Shown: positions 50,977-61,133, counted from the stretch's first letter. The stretch is DNA of 64,000 nt from Alphaproteobacteria bacterium (GCA_947475445.1 CANJLC010000003.1:1-64000); one strand, 5' to 3'. The notes: generated by a model not told the origin, from the sequence alone. Numbers and translations: made by a program.

Positions 50977-51006
50977 TTGACAGCGGGGGCGGCCAAAGCC
51001 TAGAAA
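50977..51006 (+). promoter_or_regulatory. Promoter of the rpmH operon
   Basis: TTGACA (50977-50982), an 18-bp spacer and TAGAAA (51001-51006) make a good housekeeping promoter 47 bp upstream of rpmH. A second TTGACA at about 50945-50950 lacks a convincing -10. Confidence 0.6.
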
Positions 51007-51052
51007 CCGCCCTCTTTTCCGGCCTTTTGGCCGCATCCGGAGCCGCACGACC

Positions 51053-51187
51053 ATGAAGCGCACCTATCAGCCGAGCAAACTCGTGCGCAAGCGCCGTCAT
51101 GGCTTTCGTTCGCGCATGGCAACCGCCGGCGGCCGCAAGGTTCTCGCCCGCCGCCGGGCGCATGGCCGCAAGAAGCTCTCGGCCTGA
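51053..51187 (+). CDS. rpmH: 50S ribosomal protein L34
   Basis: Ribosomal protein of 44 residues, highly basic, with the invariant [20 protein letters not shown] start and [13 protein letters not shown] end. It opens the conserved rpmH-rnpA-yidD-yidC run. Its TGA stop overlaps the putative CTG start of rnpA. Too short for most ORF callers. Confidence 0.98.
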   Translation: MKRTYQPSKLVRKRRHGFRSRMATAGGRKVLARRRAHGRKKLSA

Positions 51188-51552
51188 GCCAACTGATCCT
51201 CGCACACCTCACCCGGCGCGCCGATTTTCTCAGCGCTGCACGGGGCATTCGCAAAGTGGCGGGCGCCGTGACCCTGGAACTGGCCCCCACGCCGCAAATC
51301 GCATGCAAGGATGGCCAAGCGCGCATCGGCTTCACCGCCAGCCGCAAGATCGGCAATGCCGTGGCCCGCAACCGCGCCAAGCGGCGTTTGCGCGCGGCGG
51401 TGCGTGACACGCTTCCCCTTTCAGGCCGCGCCGGCCATGACTATGTTGTGGTGGCCCGCGCCAGCATCCTGACGCGGGACTTCAAGGCCCTGCTCGGCGA
51501 TCTTTCAGCGGCAATTGCAGCGGCCCATGCCAAACTGGACGCGGGAAAATGA
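51184..51552 (+). CDS. rnpA: Ribonuclease P protein component, non-canonical start
   Basis: Protein subunit of RNase P, which trims the 5' end of tRNA precursors. The family core is clear: [12 protein letters not shown], then [20 protein letters not shown] (the RNR motif) and [11 protein letters not shown]. Family alignment requires translation from about [15 protein letters not shown], but this frame has no ATG, GTG or TTG between the stop at 51001 and GTG 51256; using that GTG would drop an N-terminal strand and helix. CTG at 51184 overlaps the rpmH stop as CTGA and gives 122 residues, a normal length. I therefore annotate from CTG. The 3' end overlaps yidD (ATGA). Confidence 0.85.
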   Translation: MSQLILAHLTRRADFLSAARGIRKVAGAVTLELAPTPQIACKDGQARIGFTASRKIGNAVARNRAKRRLRAAVRDTLPLSGRAGHDYVVVARASILTRDFKALLGDLSAAIAAAHAKLDAGK

Positions 51553-51872
51553 GACTTTTAACCGGTCGCGCAACCTCACGGAAAACCGCTGCACACTTTT
51601 CCGGGTTGCGCTCCTCCATGCGCCGCCTTGCCATTGCCGGGCTTTCCGCGCCGATCCATTTCTATCGCCGCTTCCTCTCGCCACTGTCGCCGCCATCCTG
51701 CCGCTTTCATCCCACCTGCTCGGCCTATGCGCTGGAGGCAATTGCCAGCCATGGCCCGCTGCATGGGCTGATGCTGGCCATGAAACGCATCGCCCGCTGC
51801 CATCCCATTACTTGGCTGGGCGGCCGCGAGGGCTTTGATCCTGTTCCCCATTCCAGACACCGGACGCCATGA
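51549..51872 (+). CDS. yidD: Membrane protein insertion efficiency factor YidD
   Basis: Small membrane-associated protein of 107 residues that aids YidC-dependent insertion. The UPF0161 core is [28 protein letters not shown], with Cys residues at the usual places, and [24 protein letters not shown]. The ATG at 51549 overlaps the rnpA stop; ATG 51618 would give a more typical N-terminus, so the first 23 residues may not be translated. Confidence 0.92.
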   Translation: MRLLTGRATSRKTAAHFSGLRSSMRRLAIAGLSAPIHFYRRFLSPLSPPSCRFHPTCSAYALEAIASHGPLHGLMLAMKRIARCHPITWLGGREGFDPVPHSRHRTP

Positions 51873-53665
51873 ACAACAAAAATCTCATTCTCGCTTTCGC
51901 GCTCTCGGCTGCTGTGCTGTTCGGCTGGCAATATTTTGTCGCCCTGCCGCAGATGAATGCCGAGAAGGCACACCAGGCATCGCTGTCCAAGCAGGAAAAG
52001 AAAGAGAATAACCAGACCGCGCCCGGCGCCGCCAATCTCGGCCTGCCGGCCCCGTCCGGCGGCTCCAGCAAGCGCATGACGCGCGAGGCGGCGCTGAAGG
52101 CTGAAGGCGCGCGCATCGCCATTGATACGCCGATGCTGGACGGCTCCATTGCGCTGAAGGGCGCGCGGCTGGACGATCTTCGCCTGAAAAAATATCACGA
52201 AACGCCTGACCCCAAGAGCCCGGAAATCGTTCTGCTGGCGCCCAAGAACACCAGCTATCCCTATTACGCCCAGTTCGGCTGGATCGGCGAAAAAGCCGCC
52301 AGCGACAGCCCCGGCGACCAGACAGTCTGGACCCAGCAAGGCGAAGGCACGCTGTCGCCCGGCCATCCGGTGACGCTGCGGTGGGACAATGGCAAGGGCC
52401 TGGTTTTCACCCGCGTCATTTCAATTGACGACCAATACATGTTCAGCGTCGCCGACAGCGTCGCCAACAGCACGCAAGCGAAGGCCACGCTTTATCCTTA
52501 CGCCTATGTGGCGCGCGAAGGCATTCCTCCCGAAGCCGGATCCATGATCCTGCATCTAGGATTTGTCGGAGTGGTCTCCGGTAAAGAAGTGGACGCTAAC
52601 TATGACGCCTTCAAGGACGCCGGCACGCCGCCCAAGACTTTCTCTTCCACCGGCGGCTGGGTTGGTATCACCGACAAATACTGGATGGCCGCCGTCGTGC
52701 CCCCGCAGGACGAGGTCTATAACGGCGCCTATTCGGCCACGGCGCTCAATTCCGGCACCAAGGCCTACCAGTCCAATTACCGCCTGAATGGCCGCACCAT
52801 CGCGCCGGGCGCGTCGGTCACCATCACCCACCGCCTGTTCGCCGGCGCCAAGGTGGTGGACATCCTGCGCTCCTATGAAAAGCTGGGCGTGGTCGGCTTC
52901 GACAAGGCGGTGGACTGGGGCTATTTTTGGTTCATCACCAAGCCGATCTTCTGGCTGCTCGACATCTTCTACAAATTCATCGGCAATTTCGGCATCGCCA
53001 TCCTGATGCTGACCGTGGCGATCAAGCTGCTGTTCTTCCCGCTGGCCAATACCTCCTTCAAGTCCATGAGCCGGATGAAGAAGGTACAACCGGAAATGGA
53101 GCGCCTGAAGAAGCTGCATGCCGAAGACATGCAGAAGCAGCAGATGGAAATCATGGCCATGTACAAGCGGGAGAAGGTCAATCCGCTGGCCGGCTGCCTG
53201 CCCATGCTGGTGCAGATTCCGGTGTTCTTCTCGCTCTACAAGGTGCTGTTCGTCACCATCGAAATGCGCCACGCACCTTTCTATGGCTGGGTGCATGATC
53301 TGTCGGCGCCCGATCCCACCTCGATCCTGAACCTGTTTGGCCTGTTGCCCTTCAACCCGCACAATTTCCTGCCGGCGTGGCTCGCCATGCTGTCCATCGG
53401 CGTGTGGCCGATCCTGATGGGCATGACCCAGTGGGTTCAGACCAAGCTCAATCCCGCGCCATCCGATCCGGTGCAGGCGCGGATGTTCTCGCTGATGCCG
53501 CTGATCTTCACCTTCATGTTCGCCACCTTCCCGGCGGGTCTGGTGATCTATTACACCTGGAACAACCTGCTCACCATCGCGCAGCAATGGTTCATCATGC
53601 ACAAGGAAGGCGTCGAGGTGCATCTGTTCGCAAACCTCAAGCGCAAGAAAAAAGCGCACAAATAA
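51869..53665 (+). CDS. yidC: Membrane protein insertase YidC
   Basis: Inner-membrane insertase and chaperone of 598 residues, Gram-negative type with TM1 (5-24), a large periplasmic beta domain (about 65-335) and five C-terminal helices (about 350-580). [39 protein letters not shown] and [23 protein letters not shown] are the insertase core. It overlaps yidD (ATGA) and, by one base, engB. Confidence 0.97.
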   Translation: MNNKNLILAFALSAAVLFGWQYFVALPQMNAEKAHQASLSKQEKKENNQTAPGAANLGLPAPSGGSSKRMTREAALKAEGARIAIDTPMLDGSIALKGARLDDLRLKKYHETPDPKSPEIVLLAPKNTSYPYYAQFGWIGEKAASDSPGDQTVWTQQGEGTLSPGHPVTLRWDNGKGLVFTRVISIDDQYMFSVADSVANSTQAKATLYPYAYVAREGIPPEAGSMILHLGFVGVVSGKEVDANYDAFKDAGTPPKTFSSTGGWVGITDKYWMAAVVPPQDEVYNGAYSATALNSGTKAYQSNYRLNGRTIAPGASVTITHRLFAGAKVVDILRSYEKLGVVGFDKAVDWGYFWFITKPIFWLLDIFYKFIGNFGIAILMLTVAIKLLFFPLANTSFKSMSRMKKVQPEMERLKKLHAEDMQKQQMEIMAMYKREKVNPLAGCLPMLVQIPVFFSLYKVLFVTIEMRHAPFYGWVHDLSAPDPTSILNLFGLLPFNPHNFLPAWLAMLSIGVWPILMGMTQWVQTKLNPAPSDPVQARMFSLMPLIFTFMFATFPAGLVIYYTWNNLLTIAQQWFIMHKEGVEVHLFANLKRKKKAHK

Positions 53666-54282
53666 TGCGCGATGAATTTGCCCGCAAACTTTTCGCCGGG
53701 CCCTGCGACTTCTTCTGGGGCGCCAGCAGGATCGACAATCTGCCGCCCCAGAGCCTGAGGGAGGTCGCCATTGTCGGCCGTTCCAATGTGGGCAAATCAT
53801 CGCTGATCAATGCGCTCACCGGGCGCAAGACCGCGGCGCGCGTGTCGCAGACGCCCGGACGTACCCGCGAACTGAATTTCTTCAATCTGGGCGGCAAGCT
53901 GATCCTGGTGGACCTGCCGGGCTATGGCTATGCCAAGGCGTCCAAGACGCTGGCGATGGACTGGCAGACCCTGGCATTTTCCTACATGAGCGGGCGGGCG
54001 ACGCTGGTGCGGGTGCTGGTGCTGATCGACTCGCGGCGCGGCGTCATGGCGACCGACCTGGCGGTGATGGAATTGCTGGACCGCGCCGCCGTGTCGTACG
54101 AGCTGGTGCTGACCAAGACCGACGAATTGAAGCCCGCCCAGGTTGAAAGCGTGGCAGCCGCCACGGCCGCCGAAGGCCGCAAGCACACCGCCTGCCTGGC
54201 CGAAACCGCCGCGACGTCGGCCCAGAGCGGCTTCGGAATCGACCTGCTGCAGAGCCAGCTGGCCGCTTTGGCGGATCGCTGA
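53665..54282 (+). CDS. engB: Ribosome-biogenesis GTPase EngB/YihA
   Basis: Essential GTPase of 205 residues needed for 50S subunit assembly. G1 is GRSNVGKSS (38-46), the switch threonine lies in SQTPGRTREL (61-70), G3 is DLPGYGYAKA (83-92), and G4 is TKTD near 150. The start ATG shares its A with the yidC stop (TAATG), so they are translationally coupled. The open frame extends 288 bp further upstream inside yidC but that is a shadow. Confidence 0.95.
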   Translation: MRDEFARKLFAGPCDFFWGASRIDNLPPQSLREVAIVGRSNVGKSSLINALTGRKTAARVSQTPGRTRELNFFNLGGKLILVDLPGYGYAKASKTLAMDWQTLAFSYMSGRATLVRVLVLIDSRRGVMATDLAVMELLDRAAVSYELVLTKTDELKPAQVESVAAATAAEGRKHTACLAETAATSAQSGFGIDLLQSQLAALADR

Positions 54283-54351
54283 CCCCAAAAGGGGTGGAAA
54301 CATCAGCTTGCGCCGCGTATAAGGCCCCGGACTTTTGGGGCCTGATGGCCA

Positions 54352-55272
54352 ATGGCTGACGATACCGACCAGGAAAAAAATCTGCGGCAGATGGCGCGCT
54401 GGCGCCAGACCGGCCGCGTCCTGATCGAAGCGTTGCCCTACATCCTGCAATATGACCAGAAGACCATCGTGGTGAAGTATGGCGGCAACGCCATGACCGG
54501 CACCGGCACCGATGATTTCAGCCAAGACATCGTCCTGATGAAACAGACTGGCATCGATCCCGTCGTGGTGCATGGCGGCGGGCCGCAGATCGGCGCCATG
54601 CTGAAAAAGCTGGGCATCAATTCCACCTTCATCGACGGGCTGCGCGTCACCGACGAAGCCGCCGTGGAAGTGGTCGAAATGGTGCTGTCCGGCTCCATCA
54701 ACAAGCAAATCGTCACCGGCATCAATGCCGCCGGCGGGCGCGCCGTGGGCCTGTCCGGCAAGGACGGCAATCTGGTGGTGGCGCGCAAGCTGGCCATGAC
54801 CAAGACCAATCCCGCCACCGGCAAGCCCGAAGCGGTCGATCTGGGTTTTGTCGGGGAACCGGACAAGATCAATCCCGAAGTGCTGCACGCCATCATGAAA
54901 TCGGAAACCATCCCGGTGATCGCGCCCATCGGGGTCGGCCCCAAGGGCGAAACCTTCAACATCAATGCCGATACCGTGTCGGGCGCGGTGGCCTGCGCCC
55001 TGAAGGCCGAGCGCCTGATCCTGCTCACCGATGTCGAAGGCGTTCTGGACCAGGACAAGAAACTGATCCCGCGGCTTTCAGTCAGCGAAGCGCGCGGCCT
55101 GATCGCCAATGGCACCATTTCCGGCGGCATGATTCCCAAGATCCAGACCGCGATTGACGCGGTGGAAGGCGGCGTCAACGCCGCCGTCATCCTGGACGGG
55201 CGCATCCCGCACGTCCTGCTGCTCGAACTTTTCACCGAGCATGGCGCTGGAACGCTGATCACGGCGACGTGA
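54352..55272 (+). CDS. argB: Acetylglutamate kinase
   Basis: Phosphorylates N-acetylglutamate, the second step of arginine synthesis. The 306-residue product has the N-terminal helix seen in arginine-inhibited enzymes ([17 protein letters not shown], 18-34), [19 protein letters not shown], and [13 protein letters not shown] and [16 protein letters not shown] near the C-terminus. engB-argB adjacency is common in alphaproteobacteria. The stop overlaps the DUF1036 gene (TGATG). Confidence 0.95.
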   Translation: MADDTDQEKNLRQMARWRQTGRVLIEALPYILQYDQKTIVVKYGGNAMTGTGTDDFSQDIVLMKQTGIDPVVVHGGGPQIGAMLKKLGINSTFIDGLRVTDEAAVEVVEMVLSGSINKQIVTGINAAGGRAVGLSGKDGNLVVARKLAMTKTNPATGKPEAVDLGFVGEPDKINPEVLHAIMKSETIPVIAPIGVGPKGETFNINADTVSGAVACALKAERLILLTDVEGVLDQDKKLIPRLSVSEARGLIANGTISGGMIPKIQTAIDAVEGGVNAAVILDGRIPHVLLLELFTEHGAGTLITAT

Positions 55273-56246
55273 TGCGTTATGTGCTGGCTGCCTGCCTGCT
55301 CATGATCCTGGCCGCGCCGGCCAAGGCGGATCTTCGGGTCTGCAACCGCACCAGCTACATTCTCCAGGCCGCGACCTCGACCATCAAGAATACCGATAGC
55401 CTGACCCAGGGCTGGACGCGGATCATTCCCGGCGATTGCGCAACCGTGATCAAGGGGCCGCTCGCCAACGCGTCTTATCTTGTCTATGCCCGCTCCGCTC
55501 TGGTGCATGCCGGCCCGCCGCGCGCCTGGGGCGGCGCCTTCCCGGTCTGCGTCAAGGATGCCGATTTTGTCCTGCACCAGGCCGTGACCCAGCCCTATTG
55601 CACGGCGCCCGACACTTTCGCGCTGCCCTTTGCGCCCGTGAATCTCAAAGGCGCCGACTGGCGGATGGATTTTGACGAATCCCCGGCCCTGGCGACGCTG
55701 ACCGCGGCCCAGCTGGCGGGCGTGAAGCGGCTTCTCAGCGACAATGGCTATCAGGTCGGCGCCATCAATGGCGCGACCAGCAAGCCGACCGGCGTTGCGC
55801 TGGCCGATTTCCGCAAGAAGGCGGGAATGAAACCCGTTGACGGCAACAGCCAGCTTTTTGCCGCGCTGGAAAAACAGGCCGGCGCCAAAAGCGCGCCCCA
55901 GGGCTATGCCATATGCAATGACAGCGCCGAGCCGCTTTTGGCCGCCATTGCGCTTGGCGGCACCAGGCCCAGTTCGCGCGGCTGGTGGCGCATCGCGCCC
56001 AAGGCCTGCGCCCGTGCGCTGGCCGATCCGCTGGGCGGCAATCCGGTCTACCTGCTGGCGCAAAAAATGAGTGGCGCGGTACTGGTAGGGGGCGCAGAAA
56101 AATTTTGCACCGCCGCTGCGGCTTTCGCCGTGGAAGGGCGCAATTGCACGGCGCGCGGCATGAGCGAAGCCGGCTTTGCCGTCACGGCCGGCCACGGACT
56201 GGCCGGCTATATCGCCCATATCGGGGCTGCCGGGCTGGCGCGCTAG
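55272..56246 (+). CDS. Exported protein with two DUF1036 domains
   Basis: Periplasmic protein of 324 residues with a signal peptide ending at AKA (about 19). Two DUF1036 domains are seen: residues about 21-125 (LRVCNRTSYILQAATSTIKN) and about 210-310 (YAICNDSAEPLLAAIALGG), each with the W-x-RI-x-P segment and paired cysteines. Between them (about 135-195) a helical stretch with VKRLLSDNGYQVGAINGATS resembles a peptidoglycan-binding repeat. Function is unknown. It overlaps argB by one base and converges with the DUF2336 gene. Confidence 0.8.
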   Translation: MRYVLAACLLMILAAPAKADLRVCNRTSYILQAATSTIKNTDSLTQGWTRIIPGDCATVIKGPLANASYLVYARSALVHAGPPRAWGGAFPVCVKDADFVLHQAVTQPYCTAPDTFALPFAPVNLKGADWRMDFDESPALATLTAAQLAGVKRLLSDNGYQVGAINGATSKPTGVALADFRKKAGMKPVDGNSQLFAALEKQAGAKSAPQGYAICNDSAEPLLAAIALGGTRPSSRGWWRIAPKACARALADPLGGNPVYLLAQKMSGAVLVGGAEKFCTAAAAFAVEGRNCTARGMSEAGFAVTAGHGLAGYIAHIGAAGLAR

Positions 56247-57508
56247 TCTTTGCCGGCCGGAATATCAAAGCAGGACAGCTGCCAGGTCATTTCTTCCGTG
56301 GTCAAGGGAAAGCCCACGCCGCCGCGCGCCGGCAGCAGCGCAGAGGCCGGCAACTTCATCACGTAATTCTGGATCTTCAAGGCGACGCGCATATTAAGCT
56401 TTGCGCGCCACACCAGCGCCACCAGCGGCTGGGCCCGGCCAGACGCCAGAATGCGCCGCACATTGGCGACGGGAACCTGCGCCAGTTCGGCCAGGGACAG
56501 GATAATGCTTTCGCGGTGCCCCATCAGGGCCTGGTCCTCGACATAGTTACCATTGAGCTGGCCATCCTTCCTTGCCCGTTCCACGCTGGCGGCGGCAGCG
56601 GCGGCCTGGTCGGCATGTTCGGGTTTTTCCTCAAGCCGCAGGCGCAACTGCCGGTTCAGGTGGGTGCGGGTGGCGGCGCTGAGGTCATCGCGTTCCGACA
56701 AGCGTGCAATGATCGAAGCCCCGACAAATCCGGAAATGCGCCGAATGGCGCGGGCGGAAAGATCGGCGCGCAGGGCGAGCGGCAAATGCCAGGACTGGAT
56801 TTCCTCGGCCTGTTCCACCACCCGCTCCAGTGTCTCCTTGCGGATTTTTGCATCGGGATTGACAAGCAGCGCTGCCACGGCGGGAACGTCAAGCGACTGA
56901 ACCAGATGGTCGCAGACTTTTTCACTGACGGGATGGCGGCGGGCCACGGCGCTGAGGACTTCGCGCACCTGGCCACAGGCGATGATCTCGATGAGGTCGG
57001 CATCAGACAATAGCGGCGAATATTCCAGCACCGGGGCGGCGACGATTTCTTCCACGTCGCGCGCCAGGGTCAGGATGACCTCCCTGGGTACAGTGGAAAG
57101 ATGCTTGATTTCCTCCGAAAGAATGGCGCGCACCCGCACCGCGGAATCCTCCGCCAGATATTGCAGCGTCTGGATGGTAAGGGCGACGATTTGGGCGCTC
57201 TGCCGCTCTTCCAGGCCCGGCATCAACCGCGCGATCTTGCGCGCCAGTTCAACGCGCACATTTTCGTCTTCGTCTTCGGCCAGGGATCGGTTGACGGTGG
57301 CAGGCGTGGCGACATTGGCGGCAACGGCGGCACGGGTGGCCGGCGCCCCATGCACCGCCAGATATTCCAGCACGGTGTCGCCGGCATCGGTGCGCTTGGC
57401 GAGATAGGACTGGGCCTCACGCGCGCGAATTTCCAGGATGTCCAGCGCATGGCGCGGATCAAGGCCGCCGCCGCCGCTCAAATCCCGATAGGGCGCGGGT
57501 TTTTCCAA
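56243..57508 (-). CDS. DUF2336-family helical-repeat protein
   Basis: Cytoplasmic protein of 421 residues, almost wholly alpha-helical, with the DUF2336 core in the middle (about 75-230; e.g. REVILTLARDVEEIVAAPVL and YSPLLSDADLIEIIACGQV). DUF2336 is largely restricted to alphaproteobacteria and is thought to fold as HEAT-like repeats; the function is unknown. It has no membrane segment. It converges with the DUF1036 gene (4-bp overlap) and diverges from the HAD phosphatase; the intervening 120 bp has an inverted repeat. Confidence 0.82.
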   Translation of the reverse strand: MEKPAPYRDLSGGGGLDPRHALDILEIRAREAQSYLAKRTDAGDTVLEYLAVHGAPATRAAVAANVATPATVNRSLAEDEDENVRVELARKIARLMPGLEERQSAQIVALTIQTLQYLAEDSAVRVRAILSEEIKHLSTVPREVILTLARDVEEIVAAPVLEYSPLLSDADLIEIIACGQVREVLSAVARRHPVSEKVCDHLVQSLDVPAVAALLVNPDAKIRKETLERVVEQAEEIQSWHLPLALRADLSARAIRRISGFVGASIIARLSERDDLSAATRTHLNRQLRLRLEEKPEHADQAAAAAASVERARKDGQLNGNYVEDQALMGHRESIILSLAELAQVPVANVRRILASGRAQPLVALVWRAKLNMRVALKIQNYVMKLPASALLPARGGVGFPLTTEEMTWQLSCFDIPAGKD

Positions 57509-57562
57509 GGTCCTTCCTTTCGCGCCGCCAAGTGTCCGCGCCCGGCCTTAAGGGCCGTTAAA

Positions 57563-57593
57563 CAAGTTTGGTTTCCCGCTGTTAACAAACTTG
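57563..57593. promoter_or_regulatory. Inverted repeat between DUF2336 and HAD genes
   Basis: CAAGTTTG (57563-57570) and CAAACTTG (57586-57593) are perfect 8-bp arms with a 15-bp spacer, midway between two divergent starts. Its central position suggests an operator shared by both promoters. Confidence 0.4.
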
Positions 57594-57628
57594 CCTCGCG
57601 CCCCGCTTAAGGCCATGTTTCCACCGCC

Positions 57629-58351
57629 ATGGCCGGACATCACCCCGTAAAACCCAGCGAAAAGGCGGCGGATTTGCGCCCCGATTTTCGTCATGTGACG
57701 GAATGGGTGTTCGACCTGGACAACACGCTTTATCGCGCCGATAGCGGATTGTTCGCACGCATTGACGCGCGCATGACCGAATTCGTCGCCAAATTCCTGA
57801 ACACCGACAAGGATGCGGCGCGCGCGGTGCAGAAATCTCTCTATCGCGAGCATGGCACCACGCTGAACGGATTGATCAAGCTGCATGGCATGGACCCGGA
57901 GCCTTATCTGGATTTCGTGCACCAGATTGACCTGAGCGACCTGAAGCCGGACGGCGCGCTGGCTTTCGCCATCGAACGGTTGCCGGGCCGCCGCCATGTC
58001 TTCACCAATGGCTGCGCCCGCCACGCGCAGCGCATCCTGGACCGGCAAGGGCTGTCGCACCTGTTTGAAAGCATCTGGGACATCCGAACCCTGGGCTTCG
58101 TGCCCAAGCCCGATGCGGCGGCCTATCGCACCATCCTGGCGCATGGCGGCTTTGCGCCGGGCGCAGCCGCCATGTTCGATGATATCGCCCGCAACCTTGT
58201 GGAGGCCCATGCCTTGGGCATGACCACGGTCTGGCTCAATACCGACTCCGCCTGGGCCCGGCAGGGGCCCGAATTTCCGGTTGCGTCCGCCGGGCACATA
58301 GACCATGAAACCGGGGACCTAACCCATTTTCTCGGCGCTATCAGGATTTGA
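57629..58351 (+). CDS. HAD-family phosphatase, pyrimidine 5'-nucleotidase type
   Basis: Cytosolic phosphohydrolase of 240 residues. HAD motif I is [10 protein letters not shown] (nucleophile Asp29, Asp31), motif II FTNG near 132, motif III the KPD loop near 166 and motif IV FDD near 186. The arrangement matches the Sdt1/Phm8-like pyrimidine nucleotidases found before dapD in many alphaproteobacteria. dapD begins 1 bp after the stop. The substrate is not certain. Confidence 0.87.
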   Translation: MAGHHPVKPSEKAADLRPDFRHVTEWVFDLDNTLYRADSGLFARIDARMTEFVAKFLNTDKDAARAVQKSLYREHGTTLNGLIKLHGMDPEPYLDFVHQIDLSDLKPDGALAFAIERLPGRRHVFTNGCARHAQRILDRQGLSHLFESIWDIRTLGFVPKPDAAAYRTILAHGGFAPGAAAMFDDIARNLVEAHALGMTTVWLNTDSAWARQGPEFPVASAGHIDHETGDLTHFLGAIRI

Positions 58352-58352
58352 A

Positions 58353-59171
58353 ATGAGCGATCTGGCACGCAGCATTGAAGGAGCCTGGGAACAGCGCGAA
58401 AGCCTGAATGCCGCCAGCACGGGCGCCGCCCGCGACGCGGTGGAAGCGGCACTGGACGGGCTCGACAATGGCACCTTGCGCGTGGCCGAAAAAATCGGCG
58501 GCGAATGGCAGGTGCATCAATGGCTGAAGAAAGCCGTGCTGCTGTCCTTCCGCCTCAACGACAACAAGATCATTGAAGGCGGCCCCGGCGGTTCGGTGTG
58601 GTGGGACAAGGTGGCCTCCAAATTTGCCGGCTGGGATGAAGCGCGGTTTCGCGCCGCCGGATTTCGCGCCGTGCCGGGCGCCATCGTCCGCCGTTCCGCC
58701 TTTATCGCCAAGGGCGCCGTCCTGCTGCCCAGCTTCGTCAATGTCGGCGCCCGGGTGGGCGAAGGCACCATGATTGATACCTGGGCGACGGTGGGTTCCT
58801 GCGCGCAGGTGGGAAGCCATTGCCATATCTCGGGCGGTGCGGGACTTGGCGGGGTGCTGGAACCTTTGCAGGCCGCGCCCACCATCATCGAGGATAATTG
58901 CTTTATCGGGGCGCGGGCCGAAGTGGCTGAGGGCGTGATCGTGGGCGAAGGCAGCGTGCTGTCCATGGGCGTTTATCTTTCCGCCTCGACCAAGGTGATT
59001 GACCGGGCCAGCGGCGAGATTTTCATGGGCCATGTGCCGCCTTACTCCGTGGTGGTGTCAGGCTCGCTGCCGCAGGCGAAAGGACCGTCGCTTTATTGCG
59101 CCGTGATCGTCAAGCGCGTGGATGAAAAGACCCGCGCCAAGACTTCCATCAACGAATTGCTGCGCGACTGA
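58353..59171 (+). CDS. dapD: 2,3,4,5-tetrahydropyridine-2,6-dicarboxylate N-succinyltransferase
   Basis: Succinylates tetrahydrodipicolinate in the lysine/diaminopimelate pathway. The 272-residue product has an N-terminal helical region and a left-handed beta-helix of hexapeptide repeats (about 95-235), with [20 protein letters not shown] and [20 protein letters not shown] as the family signatures. dapE follows by 1 bp. The DAP product is needed for both peptidoglycan and lysine. Confidence 0.96.
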   Translation: MSDLARSIEGAWEQRESLNAASTGAARDAVEAALDGLDNGTLRVAEKIGGEWQVHQWLKKAVLLSFRLNDNKIIEGGPGGSVWWDKVASKFAGWDEARFRAAGFRAVPGAIVRRSAFIAKGAVLLPSFVNVGARVGEGTMIDTWATVGSCAQVGSHCHISGGAGLGGVLEPLQAAPTIIEDNCFIGARAEVAEGVIVGEGSVLSMGVYLSASTKVIDRASGEIFMGHVPPYSVVVSGSLPQAKGPSLYCAVIVKRVDEKTRAKTSINELLRD

Positions 59172-59172
59172 C

Positions 59173-60324
59173 ATGGACGCGCTCGCGCTCTCTCAAAAAC
59201 TGATCCGCTGCGCCTCGGTGACACCCGCCGATGAAGGTGCGATCGGCGTGCTGGAAGCGGTGCTGACGGCAATGGGCTTTTCCTGCCACCGCCTGCGCTT
59301 TGAAGAGCCCGGCACTGCGCCCATTGAGAATCTCTATGCCCGCATCGGCACGCAAGGTCCGCATTTCTGCTTTGCCGGCCATACCGATGTCGTGCCGCCC
59401 GGCACAGGCTGGCAACATGATCCCTTCGCGGCCGTGGTCGAGGATGGCGTACTCTATGGCCGCGGGGCTGCCGACATGAAATCGGCCATCGCCGCCTTTG
59501 CCGTGGCGGCGGGCCGGGTGCTGGCGCAAGGCCCGCTGAAAGGTTCCATCAGCCTTCTGATCACCGGCGACGAGGAAGGCCCCGCCATCAACGGAACGCC
59601 CAAAATACTGGCCTGGCTGAAAGAACGCGGCGAGACGCTGGATCATTGCGTGGTGGGTGAACCCACCTCGTCCAGCCGCGCCGGTGACACGCTGAAGATC
59701 GGGCGGCGCGGCTCGGTCAATTTCCAGCTGGTGGTGACCGGTGCACAGGGCCATGTCGGCTATCCGCAAAAGGCAAAAAATCCCATTCCCGTGCTGGCGC
59801 AGCTGGTCAGCCAGTTGAGCGAGCATGTGCTGGACAAGGGCAACGCCCATTTTGATCCGTCCAGCCTGTCCTTCACGACATTCGACGTGGGCAACGGCGC
59901 CACCAATGTCATTCCGGGCGAGGCGCGGGCGGCGTTCAATATCCGGTTTAATGACAGGCACACGCCTGAAAGCCTGATCAACTGGGTGACGGACCGCAGC
60001 CAGCGCCTGGCCAAGGAAAGCGGTTGCACCATCACGGTGACGCCGCAGGTCAGCGGCGTGTCCTTTGTCACCGCACCGGGCAAATTCACCCAGCTGGTCA
60101 GCGACACGGTGGCTTCCGTCACCGGCCAGTCGCCGATTTTCTCCACCACCGGCGGAACATCGGACGCGCGCTTCATCAAGGATTTCTGCCCCGTGGTCGA
60201 ACTGGGGTTGGCCGGCGCCACCATGCACAAAAAAGATGAGTGCGTGCCGGTGTCGGAAATCGCGGCCCTGACCGATATCTATGCCGCGCTGCTGACCGCC
60301 TATTTCAAAAAGCCGCCACAGTGA
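59173..60324 (+). CDS. dapE: Succinyl-diaminopimelate desuccinylase
   Basis: Zinc hydrolase releasing LL-diaminopimelate, 383 residues. Metal ligands are His70 (FAGHTDVVPPG), bridging Asp101 (GRGAADMKS) and the TGDEEGPA pair near 135, with the C-terminal His in GATMHKKDE. The start was set at ATG 59173, one base after the dapD stop; the frame upstream overlaps dapD. Its stop overlaps murI (GTGA). Confidence 0.95.
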   Translation: MDALALSQKLIRCASVTPADEGAIGVLEAVLTAMGFSCHRLRFEEPGTAPIENLYARIGTQGPHFCFAGHTDVVPPGTGWQHDPFAAVVEDGVLYGRGAADMKSAIAAFAVAAGRVLAQGPLKGSISLLITGDEEGPAINGTPKILAWLKERGETLDHCVVGEPTSSSRAGDTLKIGRRGSVNFQLVVTGAQGHVGYPQKAKNPIPVLAQLVSQLSEHVLDKGNAHFDPSSLSFTTFDVGNGATNVIPGEARAAFNIRFNDRHTPESLINWVTDRSQRLAKESGCTITVTPQVSGVSFVTAPGKFTQLVSDTVASVTGQSPIFSTTGGTSDARFIKDFCPVVELGLAGATMHKKDECVPVSEIAALTDIYAALLTAYFKKPPQ

Positions 60325-61133
60325 GTGACAGCCGGTCTATCGGAATTTTTGATTCCGGTATGGGCGGGCTGACGGTAATGCGCGCCCTGAAAGCGCGGCT
60401 GCCGGGCGAAAATCTTCTCTATCTGGGCGACACCGCGCGCCTGCCTTACGGCACCAAAAGCGCCGACACGGTAACACGCTATGCCGTGCAAGCCGCCAAG
60501 GCGCTGATCGCCCGCGACATCAAAATGCTGGTGGTGGCGTGCAATACGGCTTCCTCGGTGGCGCTGCCGATTCTGGAAACCGCTTTCGCGCCTTTGCCGG
60601 TGATCGGTGTGATCGGACCGGGCGCCAGCGCGGCGGTGGCGGCCACCGATGACGGCCCCATCGCCGTGATCGCCACCGAAGGCACCGTCAAAGGCGGCGC
60701 TTATGTCCGTGCCATTCAGGCTTTGAGTCCGCGCATGCCGGTGGTGCAGCAGGCCGCGCCGCTGCTGGTGCCCTTGGCCGAAGAAGGCTTGATATCAGGC
60801 GAGATCGCGCGTCTGGCGGTGGAGCGTTATCTGACGCCGCTCTTGGCCACCGTGCCGCGACCAAAAGTTCTGGTGCTGGGCTGCACCCATTTTCCGGCCC
60901 TGAAGCAGACCATTGCCGCGGTGGCGGGCAGCGACGTCACCTTGGTGGACAGCGCCGAGACCACCGCCAAGGCGGTAGAGCAGGCGTTGAAGAGCGCGGG
61001 CCTGTTGAATGTCGGCTCCGGCGGGGTAGCGCAGTTTCTGGCCACCGATGCGCCGGACCGTTTCGCCAATGTGGGTGAGACATTCCTGGGCAGCCCGATT
61101 GATCCGGGCAGCGTTGAGGTCGTGGACCTCTAG
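60321..61133 (+). CDS. murI: Glutamate racemase
   Basis: Makes D-glutamate for peptidoglycan, 270 residues. Catalytic cysteines are Cys74 (VACNTASS) and Cys188 (GCTHFP), with Asp11 in FDSGMGGL. The start is GTG at 60321 overlapping the dapE stop, so dapE and murI are translationally coupled. It converges with truA (4-bp overlap). Confidence 0.95.
   Translation: MSDSRSIGIFDSGMGGLTVMRALKARLPGENLLYLGDTARLPYGTKSADTVTRYAVQAAKALIARDIKMLVVACNTASSVALPILETAFAPLPVIGVIGPGASAAVAATDDGPIAVIATEGTVKGGAYVRAIQALSPRMPVVQQAAPLLVPLAEEGLISGEIARLAVERYLTPLLATVPRPKVLVLGCTHFPALKQTIAAVAGSDVTLVDSAETTAKAVEQALKSAGLLNVGSGGVAQFLATDAPDRFANVGETFLGSPIDPGSVEVVDL

Noticed and set aside
53377-53664. Open-frame extension upstream of engB
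   Set aside because: It lies inside yidC. EngB homology begins at ATG 53665, which overlaps the yidC stop.
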